From Patellaria atrata CBS 101060 (lineage: Eukaryota; Ascomycota; Dothideomycetes; Patellariales; Patellariaceae): a stretch of DNA of 64,000 nucleotides. Below the pieces are notes generated by a model. The model saw only the letters and a program-made list of their open reading frames with translations. It was not told where the DNA came from and did no database searches. The first letter of the stretch is position 1. Each line of letters starts with the position of its first letter. The stretch is from the NCBI GenBank assembly GCA_010093705.1, contig MU006119.1, forward strand, positions 73,002-137,001. The letters are read 5' to 3'. The translations under genes and the position numbers were made by a program. Shown here one piece after another: positions 30,934-42,449 of this stretch.

Positions 30934-33500
30934 ATGGCAGGGTATGGGCCAGCACCAGTATTTCAGCAGCAAAGCGCACCATACGGGAACGGTGTTGTTA
31001 GCCATGGCCAACCGGCGTATAACCATCATCAGCATGTTGCTCCTCAATATTCGCAGCCTCAACCGGCTTACAATCAACAACCATATGGGGCACAACCAGC
31101 ACCTCCTTCTCAGCAGTACCATCAACCTACCTACCAGCAAGGATATCAGCAGAGTAGACCCCCTCCTCATGCTCATCAACCCCCCAAGTAAGTTCTAACA
31201 TTCATCCAAACAAGACGAATAATTCCATAGACTTCCACATACTCTAAAAGAAGTTCATATCGATTCAATTTTTACTTACTGTGTTACAGCTCATACCCAC
31301 CGGCTAAGAGACATAAGGGTAACCCTGTAATCACGCGATATCCGCCGCCGCCCGGATATCAGACCTCAGGTGGAAGCCCTACCGGCCCACCATATCCCCA
31401 AAATCAATATGGGTCTCAGCAGAGCTATCAGCAAAGCTATTCACCAGCGCAAGGTTTTCAAACTAATGGCACTTATCTGCCTCCTCAGGGATATCAAGGG
31501 CCCCAACATCAGAACTACCAGCAGCAACATTCTAATACTTATCCTGCGCCCCAAAATTCAGGGTATCAAGGTCTACCACAAGGCTCTCAACAATGCTACC
31601 CACATTCTAAATCTTATCCCGCCCAAGATTACTCACAAACTCCCAATTATCCTCATCAGACGCATGGTTATCAGCAAACCTACACCCCGTATCCACCACA
31701 GAGCTCACCAACGGCCACTAGTCCCCAGCATGGATATCCTGCTGTCAGTTTGGAATGGACACAAGGTGCACACCAAGGTCACCCACAAGGCCACCAACAC
31801 GGGTTTTCACAAGAATTTTCGCAAGGTCATCCACAAGCACATATACAAGCTCATCCACAAGCTCATCCACAAGCTCATCCACAAGCTCATCCACAAGCTC
31901 ATCCACAAGCTCATCCACAGGGCTACCAGCAAGGTCATCCGCAAGGTTATTCAAACGGCCCTTTACAAAGTGCTCCACAGTGTGGTTACTCATATCCTGA
32001 TCAAAATAATTCTCAGCCACCTGCTCGCAATGGCCATGATGGCGTCACAGGACAAATATCTAGGAAAGTATCTGATCGCCGTGCTAGTATCAATGCGCAA
32101 CATCCGTCAATGAGCCATTACGATCCTAAGGAATTAATGGAAGACCGCAAGTTCTTCGAAGAAATTGATCGTAGGTATACTCCGAGACCTAATAACATGT
32201 CAATCTTTGTGGAATCAGACGATTGGGAATATGATTTTGATGGACCAATTTGGCCTAAAGGAACGGATCAGGTCGACCAGCAACTTAGCATTGGGGTCAT
32301 AAGTGAGTAATCCGACTCGCGTACGTGGATTGTTTATCTAATAAATGATCAGCATGGCATCCTGCTACAGAGGTTACACGGCCTTTAGCGTCAACTTTCG
32401 ACGAAGCAGAGGCGGCTGCTGCGCAACCTCCACCGCCTAAACTCGGTAATGGCAACTCCGTGTCTATATATTTCACTCTAGAGAACGACCACGAAGCCTA
32501 TCTTAATGTGAGGCAAACCGATGACTGGGTTCATGTCAAGGATGATCTGTCCTTCGTAGAATTTCCGAAGTACCCTCCATTGATTGCTCTTGACCTAGTA
32601 GTCTCACATCGTCTATCCCGCGGAGGTGAAAAAGACAATGATTTCCAAGAAATCAAGCCGGAAGACCATGATGACGGTTGGAACGTAATGGATAATCTTG
32701 AACAGGCGTTGGCCCGAAGTGACTACACCTCTGGGACCAAGTCAGATCACATGAGTGACAATACCTCCTTAACCGCGATAACACCTATATCCAAGACAAA
32801 GCCCAATAAGGATGAGACACAGGAAGAAATTCTTGCTCGGTTAGGTGTTACTGGATCTCCAAAAGCTGCATACCCGACACCTGGTCCGGCCTATCACTCT
32901 ACGTCAAAAAAGAGGTATAATTAAATTTATACATGTTACTTTCAGTCTCGTTCCTTGACTCACTGCTTTAGGTCATTCTCTCAGATGTCACCTTCTGAGG
33001 ATCAAACTTACCGAGAACGCGATGGTGGCTTCATACCAGCTCACCGCGGGTCAGTATCTCAGACAATCCCACCACCTCCTCCGCCTATCCGTCATCGTTC
33101 ACCATCGTATGATCCTTGGAAAGCAGACGAATTACCCAACCATCGTAGCTATGATGGCGCCAGGGAGAGCCCTGCGCGCTCCGATACGAGTCGTCACACT
33201 GCTGTTGGCCCCGATTTTGATACAGTTGCTGAGCCCAACGGTGTAAAGCCTAACGGTGCGGAGCTTAATCATACTTCGGATATCGAACCTGTCCTAGGAT
33301 CACCGAAGCTACAACGTGCTGACAGCAATCCCGGTCGCAAAAGGAGTCTAGCCGAGTACACTGAAGACTTGAAACGGCGACAAGCGGACGATGATACCAC
33401 CAAGAACAAACGACGACAGCCATCCGTAGCTGCTGCTTACAGGTAATGTCCAATCGCCTTAAAATTTATGATTCTAACGTGTTTTAGCCGTCGCTGGTAG
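30934..33500 (+). CDS. Q/P/H-rich uncharacterised protein, 770 aa
   Basis: Five exons: 30934-31187, 31290-32302, 32353-32914, 32972-33442 and 33488-33500. Introns are 102, 50, 57 and 45 nt with GT-AG ends, and the exons sum to 771 codons. The last exon encodes only SRRW (partly) and stop. The first 350 residues are low complexity (Q, P, Y, H), with tandem HPQA units near residues 265-296. A folded-looking middle part follows (RKFFEEIDRRYTPRPNNMSI, WEYDFDGPIWPKG, then VSIYFTLENDHEAYLNVRQ and LIALDLVVSHRL). The C-terminus is polar, with poly-proline IPPPPPPIRHR and a basic stretch (KRSLAEYTEDLKRRQ, KNKRRQPS). The family is not recognised. Nuclear location and condensate-type behaviour are possible from composition but inferred. 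Confidence 0.8.
31828..31920 (+). repeat. Coding 12-bp microsatellite (HPQA units)
   Basis: The unit catccacaagct repeats about seven times, nearly perfect from about 31852 to 31918, adding HPQA tetrapeptides in frame to the 770-aa protein. The near identity suggests recent slippage, so length may vary between strains. Confidence 0.9.
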
Positions 33501-34195
33501 GTTCAGTATTTGCTGCGTCCATCATAATACGAGCATATCTTCTTGCTTGTAGATTGTAGCGAAGGAACCGAATCACTTGTATCATAATTCATTGCGTTAA
33601 GGAACACAACGGACTCTTTACCCGAGATGTTCCTTTATCATACTCTTTCAGTCACAGTCCGGTGAATCCTATAGTCTTCTCTCAACTGTTATCCTTCTAG
33701 TATGTCGTTAATACCCGGTCTTATGGTCACGAGCTTCGGCGTTTACTATCAATCATATCACAGTTGATCTACTGCCTAGTCTATCTGCATTTGTTGTCCA
33801 GTCAAAAATTTTCAACTTGTTTCAATGTCAGAAAAGCAAGCTAATAAATAATCTTACCAAACTTTGAAGTCATATCAGTCATTATCTCTTGCTTAGTCAA
33901 TTCATCAGTGATCTGCGTCTAGGGTCTATTCTTACATGTTTTCCGAGACCTCAAGCTTTCCTCCAGTCAACCCCGAAGATCGACAGCGAATGGGCTTGGA
34001 ACGGGTGGCATGGTCGTTACCTTCATAATTTATCGAACGTCTCTTTCAGAAGTAGAGAGAAGCCGAAGTTGAGGAATTGAAGCAGAAAAAAGTGTAGAAT
34101 GGATGGGGACTGCGATAGGAGGTGGTCTTGGTGGCTAGGTAGACATTGTCCTGAGCAGGACATCGGAACATGTGTGAAGAAGAATCCGTTCGTCG
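33501..34195. other. Convergent intergenic region
   Basis: 3' flanks of the 770-aa gene (+) and AP-3 beta (-). No gene or repeat recognised. Confidence 0.5.
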
Positions 34196-36759
34196 TCATC
34201 TCTCTTTCATTAACATGACTTTCTCGCCCTCGTCGGTTTCACTCCCTTCCCCCTCGGAGTCATCTTCCGTAGTCTCTTCATCTGTTTCTTCCTCGGTCTC
34301 GCCTTCCTCACTATCACTCTCGTCCAACCAGTCATTTAGGGCCTTTTGCTTGTGTCCATTTGTATTGCTCCCTCCCACTACGTTGTTACTTAATGTCTTT
34401 TCGCTCTCCATCACTTCCAGCTTTTCACTTGCCGAGACTTCTCTCTTTTCGCCGTAATTGTTATCGAACCCCTCTTCTCTCAGTCCCGGATTTGGCTCTT
34501 CGCTTTCTTTCACCCAATCTGGTAGCTTCTCGTAACCACGTAAACCCCCAATCCCTCCTTCTTCGCCAACTATCAGGCTGGAGGATCCCAGCAAAAGATC
34601 CCGTCTCGTTTCAGAGGGGCTAGGGGCTTGTGGGACTGGCTTGGGCGCAAGAAGAACCAAGGAAGCAAGTTGAGTAGATGATGGCACAGCGAGAAGGGAT
34701 CGATAAAGACGAGCACGATCCCGCAAATCGTAAGATGTATCGTACCGACTCAACAGTTGGATATATCGCCATATGACAACAATTGGATGCTCTGGGCCCT
34801 TGAGGCTGTCTTCCGCGCTTCTATCAGGTTCATATTTGTTCACTGCGAAGGTTGATTCTCGGAGTCTGTCTTCGTCATCATTTGGTGCCAGAACGGTGGA
34901 GGTTTTAACCTGTGCAGATTGCTCAAAACTTGAAGCTGTCGGCTGCGTGAGGTTCAGATAATGCACGTAGACCTTAGCTGCTAGAAGAACGATTTGCAGT
35001 TTAGCAACTTCAGCTTCGTCTACAAAACCTTTCACAAGAATGCGAAGTACATCGGCTGCAATGTTATTTTCCGGATCAATACCCGCAAACTCACCGACAA
35101 GCCATATGATACTGGCGCGTGCGTACGGGTTAGTCAGTGTGTCAAGGTTCTTCGCCAGCCTAATGACAATGGACTGGTGTGTTGCAGGATCTCGCTGGAT
35201 GAGATGCCGTACAACTTCCAATGACTCCGCTACCAGATGGCCGTCCGGACTATGGATATGTGATAGGAGAAGTCGCAGACACCGTGAGCTGGTCGACCCG
35301 TCACTATTTTGTGCGCATCGACCAACGGCTCGAACGGCCTCACGAACCAATAGCGTATCGTGACCACGCGACAGATGGTCCAATTCACTAAGAATTAGGC
35401 CTTGTAGTGGAGATGTACATAGTGGATATATCAAGGTTAGTAACTCGAGTTTTAGTTGCCAGATGTGTGGAGCATCAGTGCTGCGTACGAGGAAGTGGGT
35501 CGCGTAAGGAACAAATGCTTTGGGTCTGAGAAGGCATACTTGGATGATGTTGTGGAGAGCTATGTACTGGATATCCGAGGCAGAGCGAAGTAGCGCGATT
35601 AAGGGACCAATAGCTTGGTCCACGTGAGAATCGGTTCCGAGATATAGGTAGGTTCGTGTTACAGCAAGGACTACGGCCGAGTTTCTGGATTGAAGAAGCG
35701 AAGCAGCAGACTCCAGTAAAAGCGAAAGATCTGGATCTAGAATTATTTCATCGTAAAAAGCGTCCTTATTACTCGTATTTTCTTCAGACCCAGATGATGA
35801 GCCGTCATAGAATCCTTTAGTATTCGTGCTGGTTCCTCGCTTGTCTATGAGCCTTTTGACCCTCCGTTTCCGCCGTGGAAAGCATCTTCGTGCATAATTG
35901 CCCATAAGGCGTAGTGTATCGAGCTGGCTCCACTCATCCATATCCAGAAGTTTACGTAACAAACTTCTATAATGCGGGTGTATGAGATCGAGGCGGTCAG
36001 GACAAACTTCGAGGAAGGCAGACACAGCTGCACCAGCCACAAAATATTGCTTATCCCCCAACAGCGCCGCTAAGTACTCAATCATTTGCGGCTCAGTCCC
36101 TGGGTCCAGCCTGTAGCACTTTAGTATCGCGAGAGCCGCCGCTTTTCGTACATATGGGCTCATGTCCCCAACACCCCGCTTGATCCCGAGGCTCACAATT
36201 TGGGAGATCACGGGTACACGGATTCCAGACATGACCCGTAATGCGAGAGCGCGTAGTTGTGGATTCTGGTCCGTAAGAGATTTTTGGATACTGTTGATGG
36301 ACAGAAGGGCCGTATCGGGGGAGGATTCGGCATGCTGGAGGAGGTAGGCGTAAACGAGCTTCTTGATTTCAAGGGAGGGCGAGGCAATATTCTTGATGAG
36401 GTGTGTGAAGAGGCTGTGAGTGGGTTCCTGGCGGTATGACATCTAATAGAGCTGTTGTGAGTGCTGCGTTCGTACCCCATTGTAGAATGGAAAGTTAGCA
36501 ATAACTTCGTACCGCTATCACTCGTCTGAGGCCTTCAAGAACATCTCGTTCAGAGCGACTGTCCAATAGCTTCTTGAGATGTACTGTAGACATTCCCCGT
36601 GTCGCAGATCTACGAGCAGCGGTGGCATCACGGGCTGCTTCAAGAGTTAGGTCCCGAGCTGCAATTAGCGGATGCTGTTAGTGACTGGGAGTTAAAACCA
36701 AGATTTTCGAAATCCGTACCTGTTTCCAGCATACTCGAGATTCTAGATATTGACTCCAT
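34196..36759 (-). CDS. APL6: AP-3 adaptor complex beta subunit
   Basis: Large subunit of the AP-3 coat that sorts cargo from Golgi/endosomes to the vacuole. Three exons on the minus strand, 36759-36720, 36658-36513 and 36442-34196, with introns of 61 and 70 nt, give 810 aa. The joined N-terminus reads MESISRISSMLETARDLTLEA and continues to KLLDSRSERDVLEGLRRVIA, typical of beta-adaptins. The adaptin solenoid follows (NIASPSLEIKKLVYAYLLQHAE, then NPQLRALALRVMSGIRV and VRKAAALAILKCYRLD). The C-terminal third has an acidic, serine-rich hinge (DESDSEEGETEEETDEETTE) like that of beta-3 subunits; an ear domain is not obvious, as in many fungal versions. The ORF alone would start at 36442 (MSYRQ), but the upstream exons are needed for the conserved N-terminus. 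The start codon is only about 170 bp from the AT-rich desert. Confidence 0.94.
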
Positions 36760-37271
36760 CCAGACCTAATGTGTTAAGGTGAGCTCCCTCACGCAGAATG
36801 TATTGAGGTGATGAGTACAGGAGGTGCAGGGATCTATTGGAGGTGGGGCAACAGGTTGCAAGTTCAAACTTCGAGCTTTCATAGAAGTCTAGGATAGACC
36901 GTGCATAGAGACAGGCCATGCATGTAACGTTATAGTATAGCTATAGAAATAGTATAGTTAATAATATCGAATACTAACTACTAAGTATAAAGAATAAAGA
37001 AAGAGAGTTTTATAACTAAGCTAATAAAATTTATAATAATCTAGTTAATCTATTTTTAAATAAATTAATTTTTATTTAAAAATTAAAGTTTAAAAATCTT
37101 TTTTAATTTTAAAAATAAAAAAGTCTTTAATAAATAAATTAAATATAATTTTAATATTATATTATTTATTAATTAAATTTAATTAAAAATTAATATTTTA
37201 ATTTTAATTTTATATATTTATTAATTAAATTTAATTATTAAAAATAATAAAATATTTTAAAATTATTAACG
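36760..37271. promoter_or_regulatory. AP-3 beta upstream region crossing into the AT desert
   Basis: The first about 170 bp have normal composition. From about 36930 the sequence becomes A/T rich and by 37000 is nearly pure A/T. No gene is present. The promoter of the AP-3 beta gene must fit in this short normal stretch or reach into the AT-rich part. Confidence 0.6.
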
Positions 37272-39141
37272 TGGTTTATAAGCGAGCGGCGTATATAAGC
37301 GAGCGGCGTATATAAGCGAGCGGCGCACTTTTCCACGCATTATAACTTTTTCTTCTATAATAACGCATTTCTCCATAACCAACAATACCTACGCAGTTAA
37401 ACGAAAGTCAAATTGTCCTTGCCATCCAAGCTCTCCAACGCAATAAAAAACTCAGCCGTCGGAAAGCCGCAACGATCTACAACGTCTCCGAAACTACCCT
37501 CCGCGCGAGAACAAACGGCCGAACTCCCAAGCGCGACTGTCGCCCTAATTCTCAAAAGTTGACAGAAACCGAAGAAGAGGTGGTCGTCCAATATATTCTG
37601 GACCTAGATGCGCGAGGCTTTCCGTCCCGGCTGGCTAATGTGGAAGAGATGGCCAATCTGCTCCTCGCGGAGCGCGTCGCGGGACGCGTCGGGAAGCATT
37701 AGGCGGAGAACTTCGTCAAGCGACGACTAGAGCTGAAAACGCGTTTTTCTCGTGCCTACGACTTCCAGAGAGCCCTTTGCGAAGATCCGGACGCGATAAA
37801 CGCGTGGTTCCGTCTGGTAGCCAACATGCGCGCGAAATACGCGATCCAAGATGCCGATCTTTACAACTTCGACGAAATAGGCTTCATGATGGGCGTCATC
37901 TGCGGCGGCATGGTTGTCACGCGTGCCGACAGGCGTGGTAGAGGCAAACAACTTCAGCCTGGCAATCGCGAATGGGCCACGGCAATCGAGTGTGTAAGCA
38001 GCGACGGTTTGTGCTACCTCCTTTCTTGATTGTGCAAGGCGTCAACCACCTCGCATCCTGGTACACCGAATGCGGTCTCCCGCTTTCCTGGGTTATCAAG
38101 ACCTCGCCAAACGGCTGGACGGATAAAGAGACGGCTATGGACTGGATTCAGCATTTCCACTAGTATATAGATGCCCGGCGGAAAGATATCTATCGGATAA
38201 TTGTTCTTGACGGTCATGCAAGCCATCTATCGGCTTAGTTCGAGGAATTCTATAAAGAAAAGAATATTATCACCGTTTATCTACTTATATATTCTTCGCA
38301 CCTCATTTAACCTTTAAATGTTAGATATTTCAACGTGCTAAAGCGGATATATAGCTAGAAACTCGAAACCTTTATTAAAGTCTATATTAACTATATTATT
38401 AAAATTAAGTTCTTTATCGCGTTTAAAGACACTTATATTAATATTATAATAATTAAAAATATTTAAATAAGCTTTTTTAATATTAGTTTAATTTTTTATA
38501 ATCTTTAAACTATTATTTTAAAGTTTAATATAAAACTATAAATATTAATATTAATTAAATCTTTTTTCTTTATTATTAATTTATAAGTCTTTTAAATATT
38601 AAATAATTTTAAAGAAACTATTTTATAATTTAAATATATTAAGAATTAAATAATTTAATATTAAGAAAATTCTTTAAATACTATTTTTTTAACTTTTAAA
38701 TAATTAATAAAGAATATAAAATTTATTATTTATAAAATAATATTTATATATAATAATATTTAAATATTTTAAAAGATTAATAAAATATTTATAAAATAAT
38801 AATAAACTAAAAATATATATATATAAATAAAAGAAATATTTAATATATAAAATATATAAAAATTAATTATTTAAAAAAAAAATTATTAAATAATAATTAA
38901 ATAAAAAGTTAAAAAAAAAGAATTTAATAAAAAAAGAATTATTATATTTATAATATTATAAAAGATATAAAAAGATTAAATATAATATATAAATTTATTA
39001 AAAGAATAAAGAAATATTTAAAGAAAAAAGTTTAATTAAATATAATTAATTTTTTTAAATTATAATTATATAATTAAATTTAAAAATTATAATAAAATAG
39101 AAAAATATATTATTTATTTATATATATCGCTCGTTTATAGA
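37272..39141 (+). mobile_element. Fot1/pogo-type DNA transposon, copy A (half RIP-degraded)
   Basis: The left end carries three 17-bp repeats (37274-37324) and the right end a matching inverted sequence (tatatatcgctcgtttatag at 39121-39140). Total length of about 1.87 kb is normal for Fot1-like elements. The transposase is clear in the 5' half: QALQRNKKLSRRKAATIYNV (HTH), the block VVQYILDLDARGFPSRL, NFVKRRLELKTRFSRAYD, the first catalytic region YNFDEIGFMMGV, and later DGHASHLSA. The DDE order is kept but several in-frame stops and a frame change near 38030 break it, so the copy is dead. G+C is fairly high up to about 38290, drops quickly, and is close to zero after about 38460. Confidence 0.88.
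37274..37324. repeat. 17-bp subterminal repeat x 3
   Basis: The unit gtatataagcgagcggc occurs at 37274 (one mismatch), 37291 and 37308, head to tail. Probable transposase binding sites at the left end of Fot1-like copy A. Confidence 0.88.
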
Positions 39142-40298
39142 CTATATTATTTTATTTAAAAAATATTAATTTTATTATTATTAAATAAAAAATTTATATT
39201 ATTTATATTTATATAAAATTTAAAGAAAAAAATTTTTTTTAATTTTTTTTATATATTTAAATATTATATTTAATTTTTTTTAGAATTTTTATAATATTAT
39301 AAAATTAATTAAATTATTTTATAATTATTATTATTTTAAATTTTTTTTAATTATTAAAAAATTATATATATTTTAATAATAATTTATATTAATATTTTAT
39401 TTTATTTTATTATATTTTATTATATTATAATATTATATTAAATTTATTTTTTTTATAAAATTATTATTTAATTATTTTATATAATTATTTTTTAAATTTT
39501 AAAAATATTTTAATATAATATTAATTTAATATTTTTAATAAATTAAAAAAAATTAATTTAAATAAATATAATTTAAAAATATATATATATATATATATAA
39601 ATAATATATTTTTTTATATATTATAATTTTTTTTTTATAATAATATATTTTTTTATAATTAATAATATTTATATAATTAAATAAAAAATAAATTATTTTT
39701 ATTATTTAAATTTTTAAATATAATAAAAATTTTAATTATTAAAAAATTATAATAATTTATAATATTTTTAAAACTATTTTTTATATAAAAATTAATAGTT
39801 AAACTTTTAAATATAATTATTATTTTAATTTTAAAAAATTAATAAAAAAAATAATTATTTAATATATTTTAAATTTAAATATATAAAAATTTTCTTTTTA
39901 ATTAATTAATATAAAAGAGAAAATTAATTTACTTTCTATAAAATATATTAGAAAATATATTAAAAAATATTAAATAAAAAATTTTATTAAATAATAATTA
40001 AAATTAAAATATATTTTTTTTATATTTATAATTTTTAAAGAATTTTTTATAAAAATTTAAAAATAATAAATATATAATTTTATTTAATAATTAATATATA
40101 TATAAAATATTAATTATTTTATATTTTAATATATTAATTATAGTTTTTTATTTTATTAAATTATTAAAATTTTATTAAATAAATAAATAAATAAAAAAAG
40201 AATTATAAATTAAATATAATATTTTTTATTAATATATAAATATTAAATAAAAAGATATTTATTAAATAATTATTTTTAATAATTATATAAATTTTTTA

Positions 40299-41591
40299 TT
40301 AATATATTTTATTATTTAAATAATTATTTTATTAATATTAATATATATTTTTATATAAAAATAAAAATAATAATATAATAAAAATTTATTATTTTTTAAA
40401 AAAATAATAAATTATTTTTTATTTTATAAACTTTTTAATTTAATTTAATTTTAAATATATAATAAATTATAAAAGTTTATAATATTTTTAAATTAATAAT
40501 TTAAAAGTGACTTTAAAAAATAATATAAAATAAATTAATAAAAATAAAAAATCTTTTTATATAAAAAAAAGATTTTTATAAATTAAATATTTAATTTAAA
40601 TTAATAAAACTTTTTATTTTAAATTATAAATTTATAAAAAATAGTAAAAACTTTATTTATTAAATATAATTAAAATTTATTATTAATATTTATTAATAAA
40701 AACTAAATTTTATATTTTATTATATAATAATTTAAATTAAAAATATAATAAAATTAAAAGTTTTAATTATAATATATTAAATATAAGAATTTTTATATAA
40801 TAAATATATAATTTTAATAAAATAAAATTTTAAATAAATATTATTATAATTATAAAAATAATTTTAAATTTAAATAATATTAAATAAATAAATATTATAA
40901 AATTATAAAATTATAAATAAATTATAATTATTAAAAAAATTAATTTATTAAATTATATTATTAAATTATATATTATTTTAATAGAAAAAATTTATTAAAT
41001 TAATTAATATATAAATTTATTAATTAATTAAATAATTTTCTTAAATATAAATAATTAAATAAATAAAATATTTTAATATTTATATTAAAAACTTTATATA
41101 ATAAATATATAATAAAAATTAAAGAAATAAAATTATAAATATTATATTTTATATAAAAATAGTTTTTAAATTTAATAAAAATAATTTCTTTTTAATAAAA
41201 TAAAAATAGAAAATATAAAATTAATAAAATTAATAAAATTATTATATAATAATAAATATTATTAATATATAATAAATATTATTAATATATAATAAATATT
41301 ATTAATAAATAATAAATATTATTAATATATAATAAATATTATTAATATATAATAAATATTATTAATATATAATAAATATTATTAATATATAATAAATATT
41401 ATTAATATATAATAAATATAAAATTTAAGATTATATTATTTATATATATTTAAATATAAAAAAAATTAATTAAATAAATTTTTAAATAAAATAATATTTA
41501 TTTTAATTAGATTTTTATATAAAATTATATATTAATATTAATAAAATAGTTATTTAAATAAAATAACTATTTAAATAATAAAATATATTAA
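40299..41591. mobile_element. Putative TIR element nested in copy B
   Basis: About 60 bp near 40299-40362 are the reverse complement of about 41511-41591, apart from a roughly 16-nt duplication on the right. The interval interrupts the alignment of copy B with copies A and C. This fits a DNA transposon or MITE of about 1.3 kb with terminal inverted repeats, inserted before RIP saturation. The coding content is unreadable. In such AT-rich sequence, inverted similarity can arise by chance, so confidence is moderate. Confidence 0.5.
41251..41420. repeat. 20-bp A/T minisatellite, 8.5 units
   Basis: The unit aataaatattattaatatat repeats head to tail from 41251 to about 41420 with a single different base (one unit has aaat in place of atat). 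It lies inside the nested TIR element. Near identity in an otherwise saturated region suggests expansion after the RIP phase. Confidence 0.92.
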
Positions 41592-42449
41592 TTTAATTTA
41601 AAAAATTTTATAGAAAAAAAAATATTATTATTATTTATTTATTTTTATATTTTATTTAATCTTTAAATATTAAATATTTTAATATATTAAAATAAATATA
41701 TAATTAAGAATTTAAAATTTTTATTAATTATATTATTAAAATTAAATTTTTTATTATATTTAAAAATATTTATATTAATATTATAATATATAAAAATATT
41801 TTAATAAATTTTTTTAATAATAATTTAATATTTTATAATTTTTAAACTATTATTTTAAAATTTAATATAAAATTATAAATATTAATATTAACTAAATTTC
41901 TTCTCTTTATTATAAATTTATAAATTTTTTAAATATTAAATAATTTTAAAAAAGTTATTTTATAGTCTAAATATATTAAAAATTAGATAATTTAATATTA
42001 AAAAAATTATTTAAATATTATTTTCTTAATTATTAAATAATTAATAAAAAATATAAAATTTATTATAAATAAAATAATATTTTTATATAATAAAATTTAA
42101 ATATTTTAATAAATTAATAAAATATTTATAAAATAATAATAAATTAAAAATATATTTATATAAATAAAAAAAGTAGTTAATATATAAAAATTATTATTTA
42201 AAAAAAATTATTAAATAATAATTAAATAAAAAATTAAAGAAAAAAAATTTAATAAAAAAGAAATTATTATATTTTTAATATTATAAAAAGTATAAAAAGA
42301 TTAAATATAATATATAAATTTATTAGAAATATAAAGAAATATTTAAAAAAAAAAAAAAGTTTAATTAAATATAATTAATCTTTTTTAATTATAATAAAAT
42401 AGAAAAATATATTATTTATTTATATATATTATTTATTTATAAATTATAT

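Larger units (their letters stand above)
39590..42440 (+). mobile_element. Fot1/pogo-type DNA transposon, copy B (RIP-saturated, interrupted)
   Basis: By eye, 39600-39760 aligns base for base with copy A's 37325-37480 if every C is read as T and every G as A. The right part, about 41640-42440, aligns the same way with 38290-39141. The middle is split by a separate insertion (about 40299-41591). Almost no G or C remains, so no frame survives. The right-hand end (about 42420-42440) corresponds to the terminal repeat of copy A. Confidence 0.75.

Noticed and set aside
31370-32113. A 247-aa plus-strand frame rich in H, I and K, with repeated HKLIHKLI
   Set aside because: It is the alternative frame of the HPQA/Q-rich coding region; the 770-aa frame has continuity over four introns.
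37397-38226. Minus-strand frames opposite the Fot1-like transposase
   Set aside because: They are shadows; the plus strand carries the recognisable transposase blocks in order.
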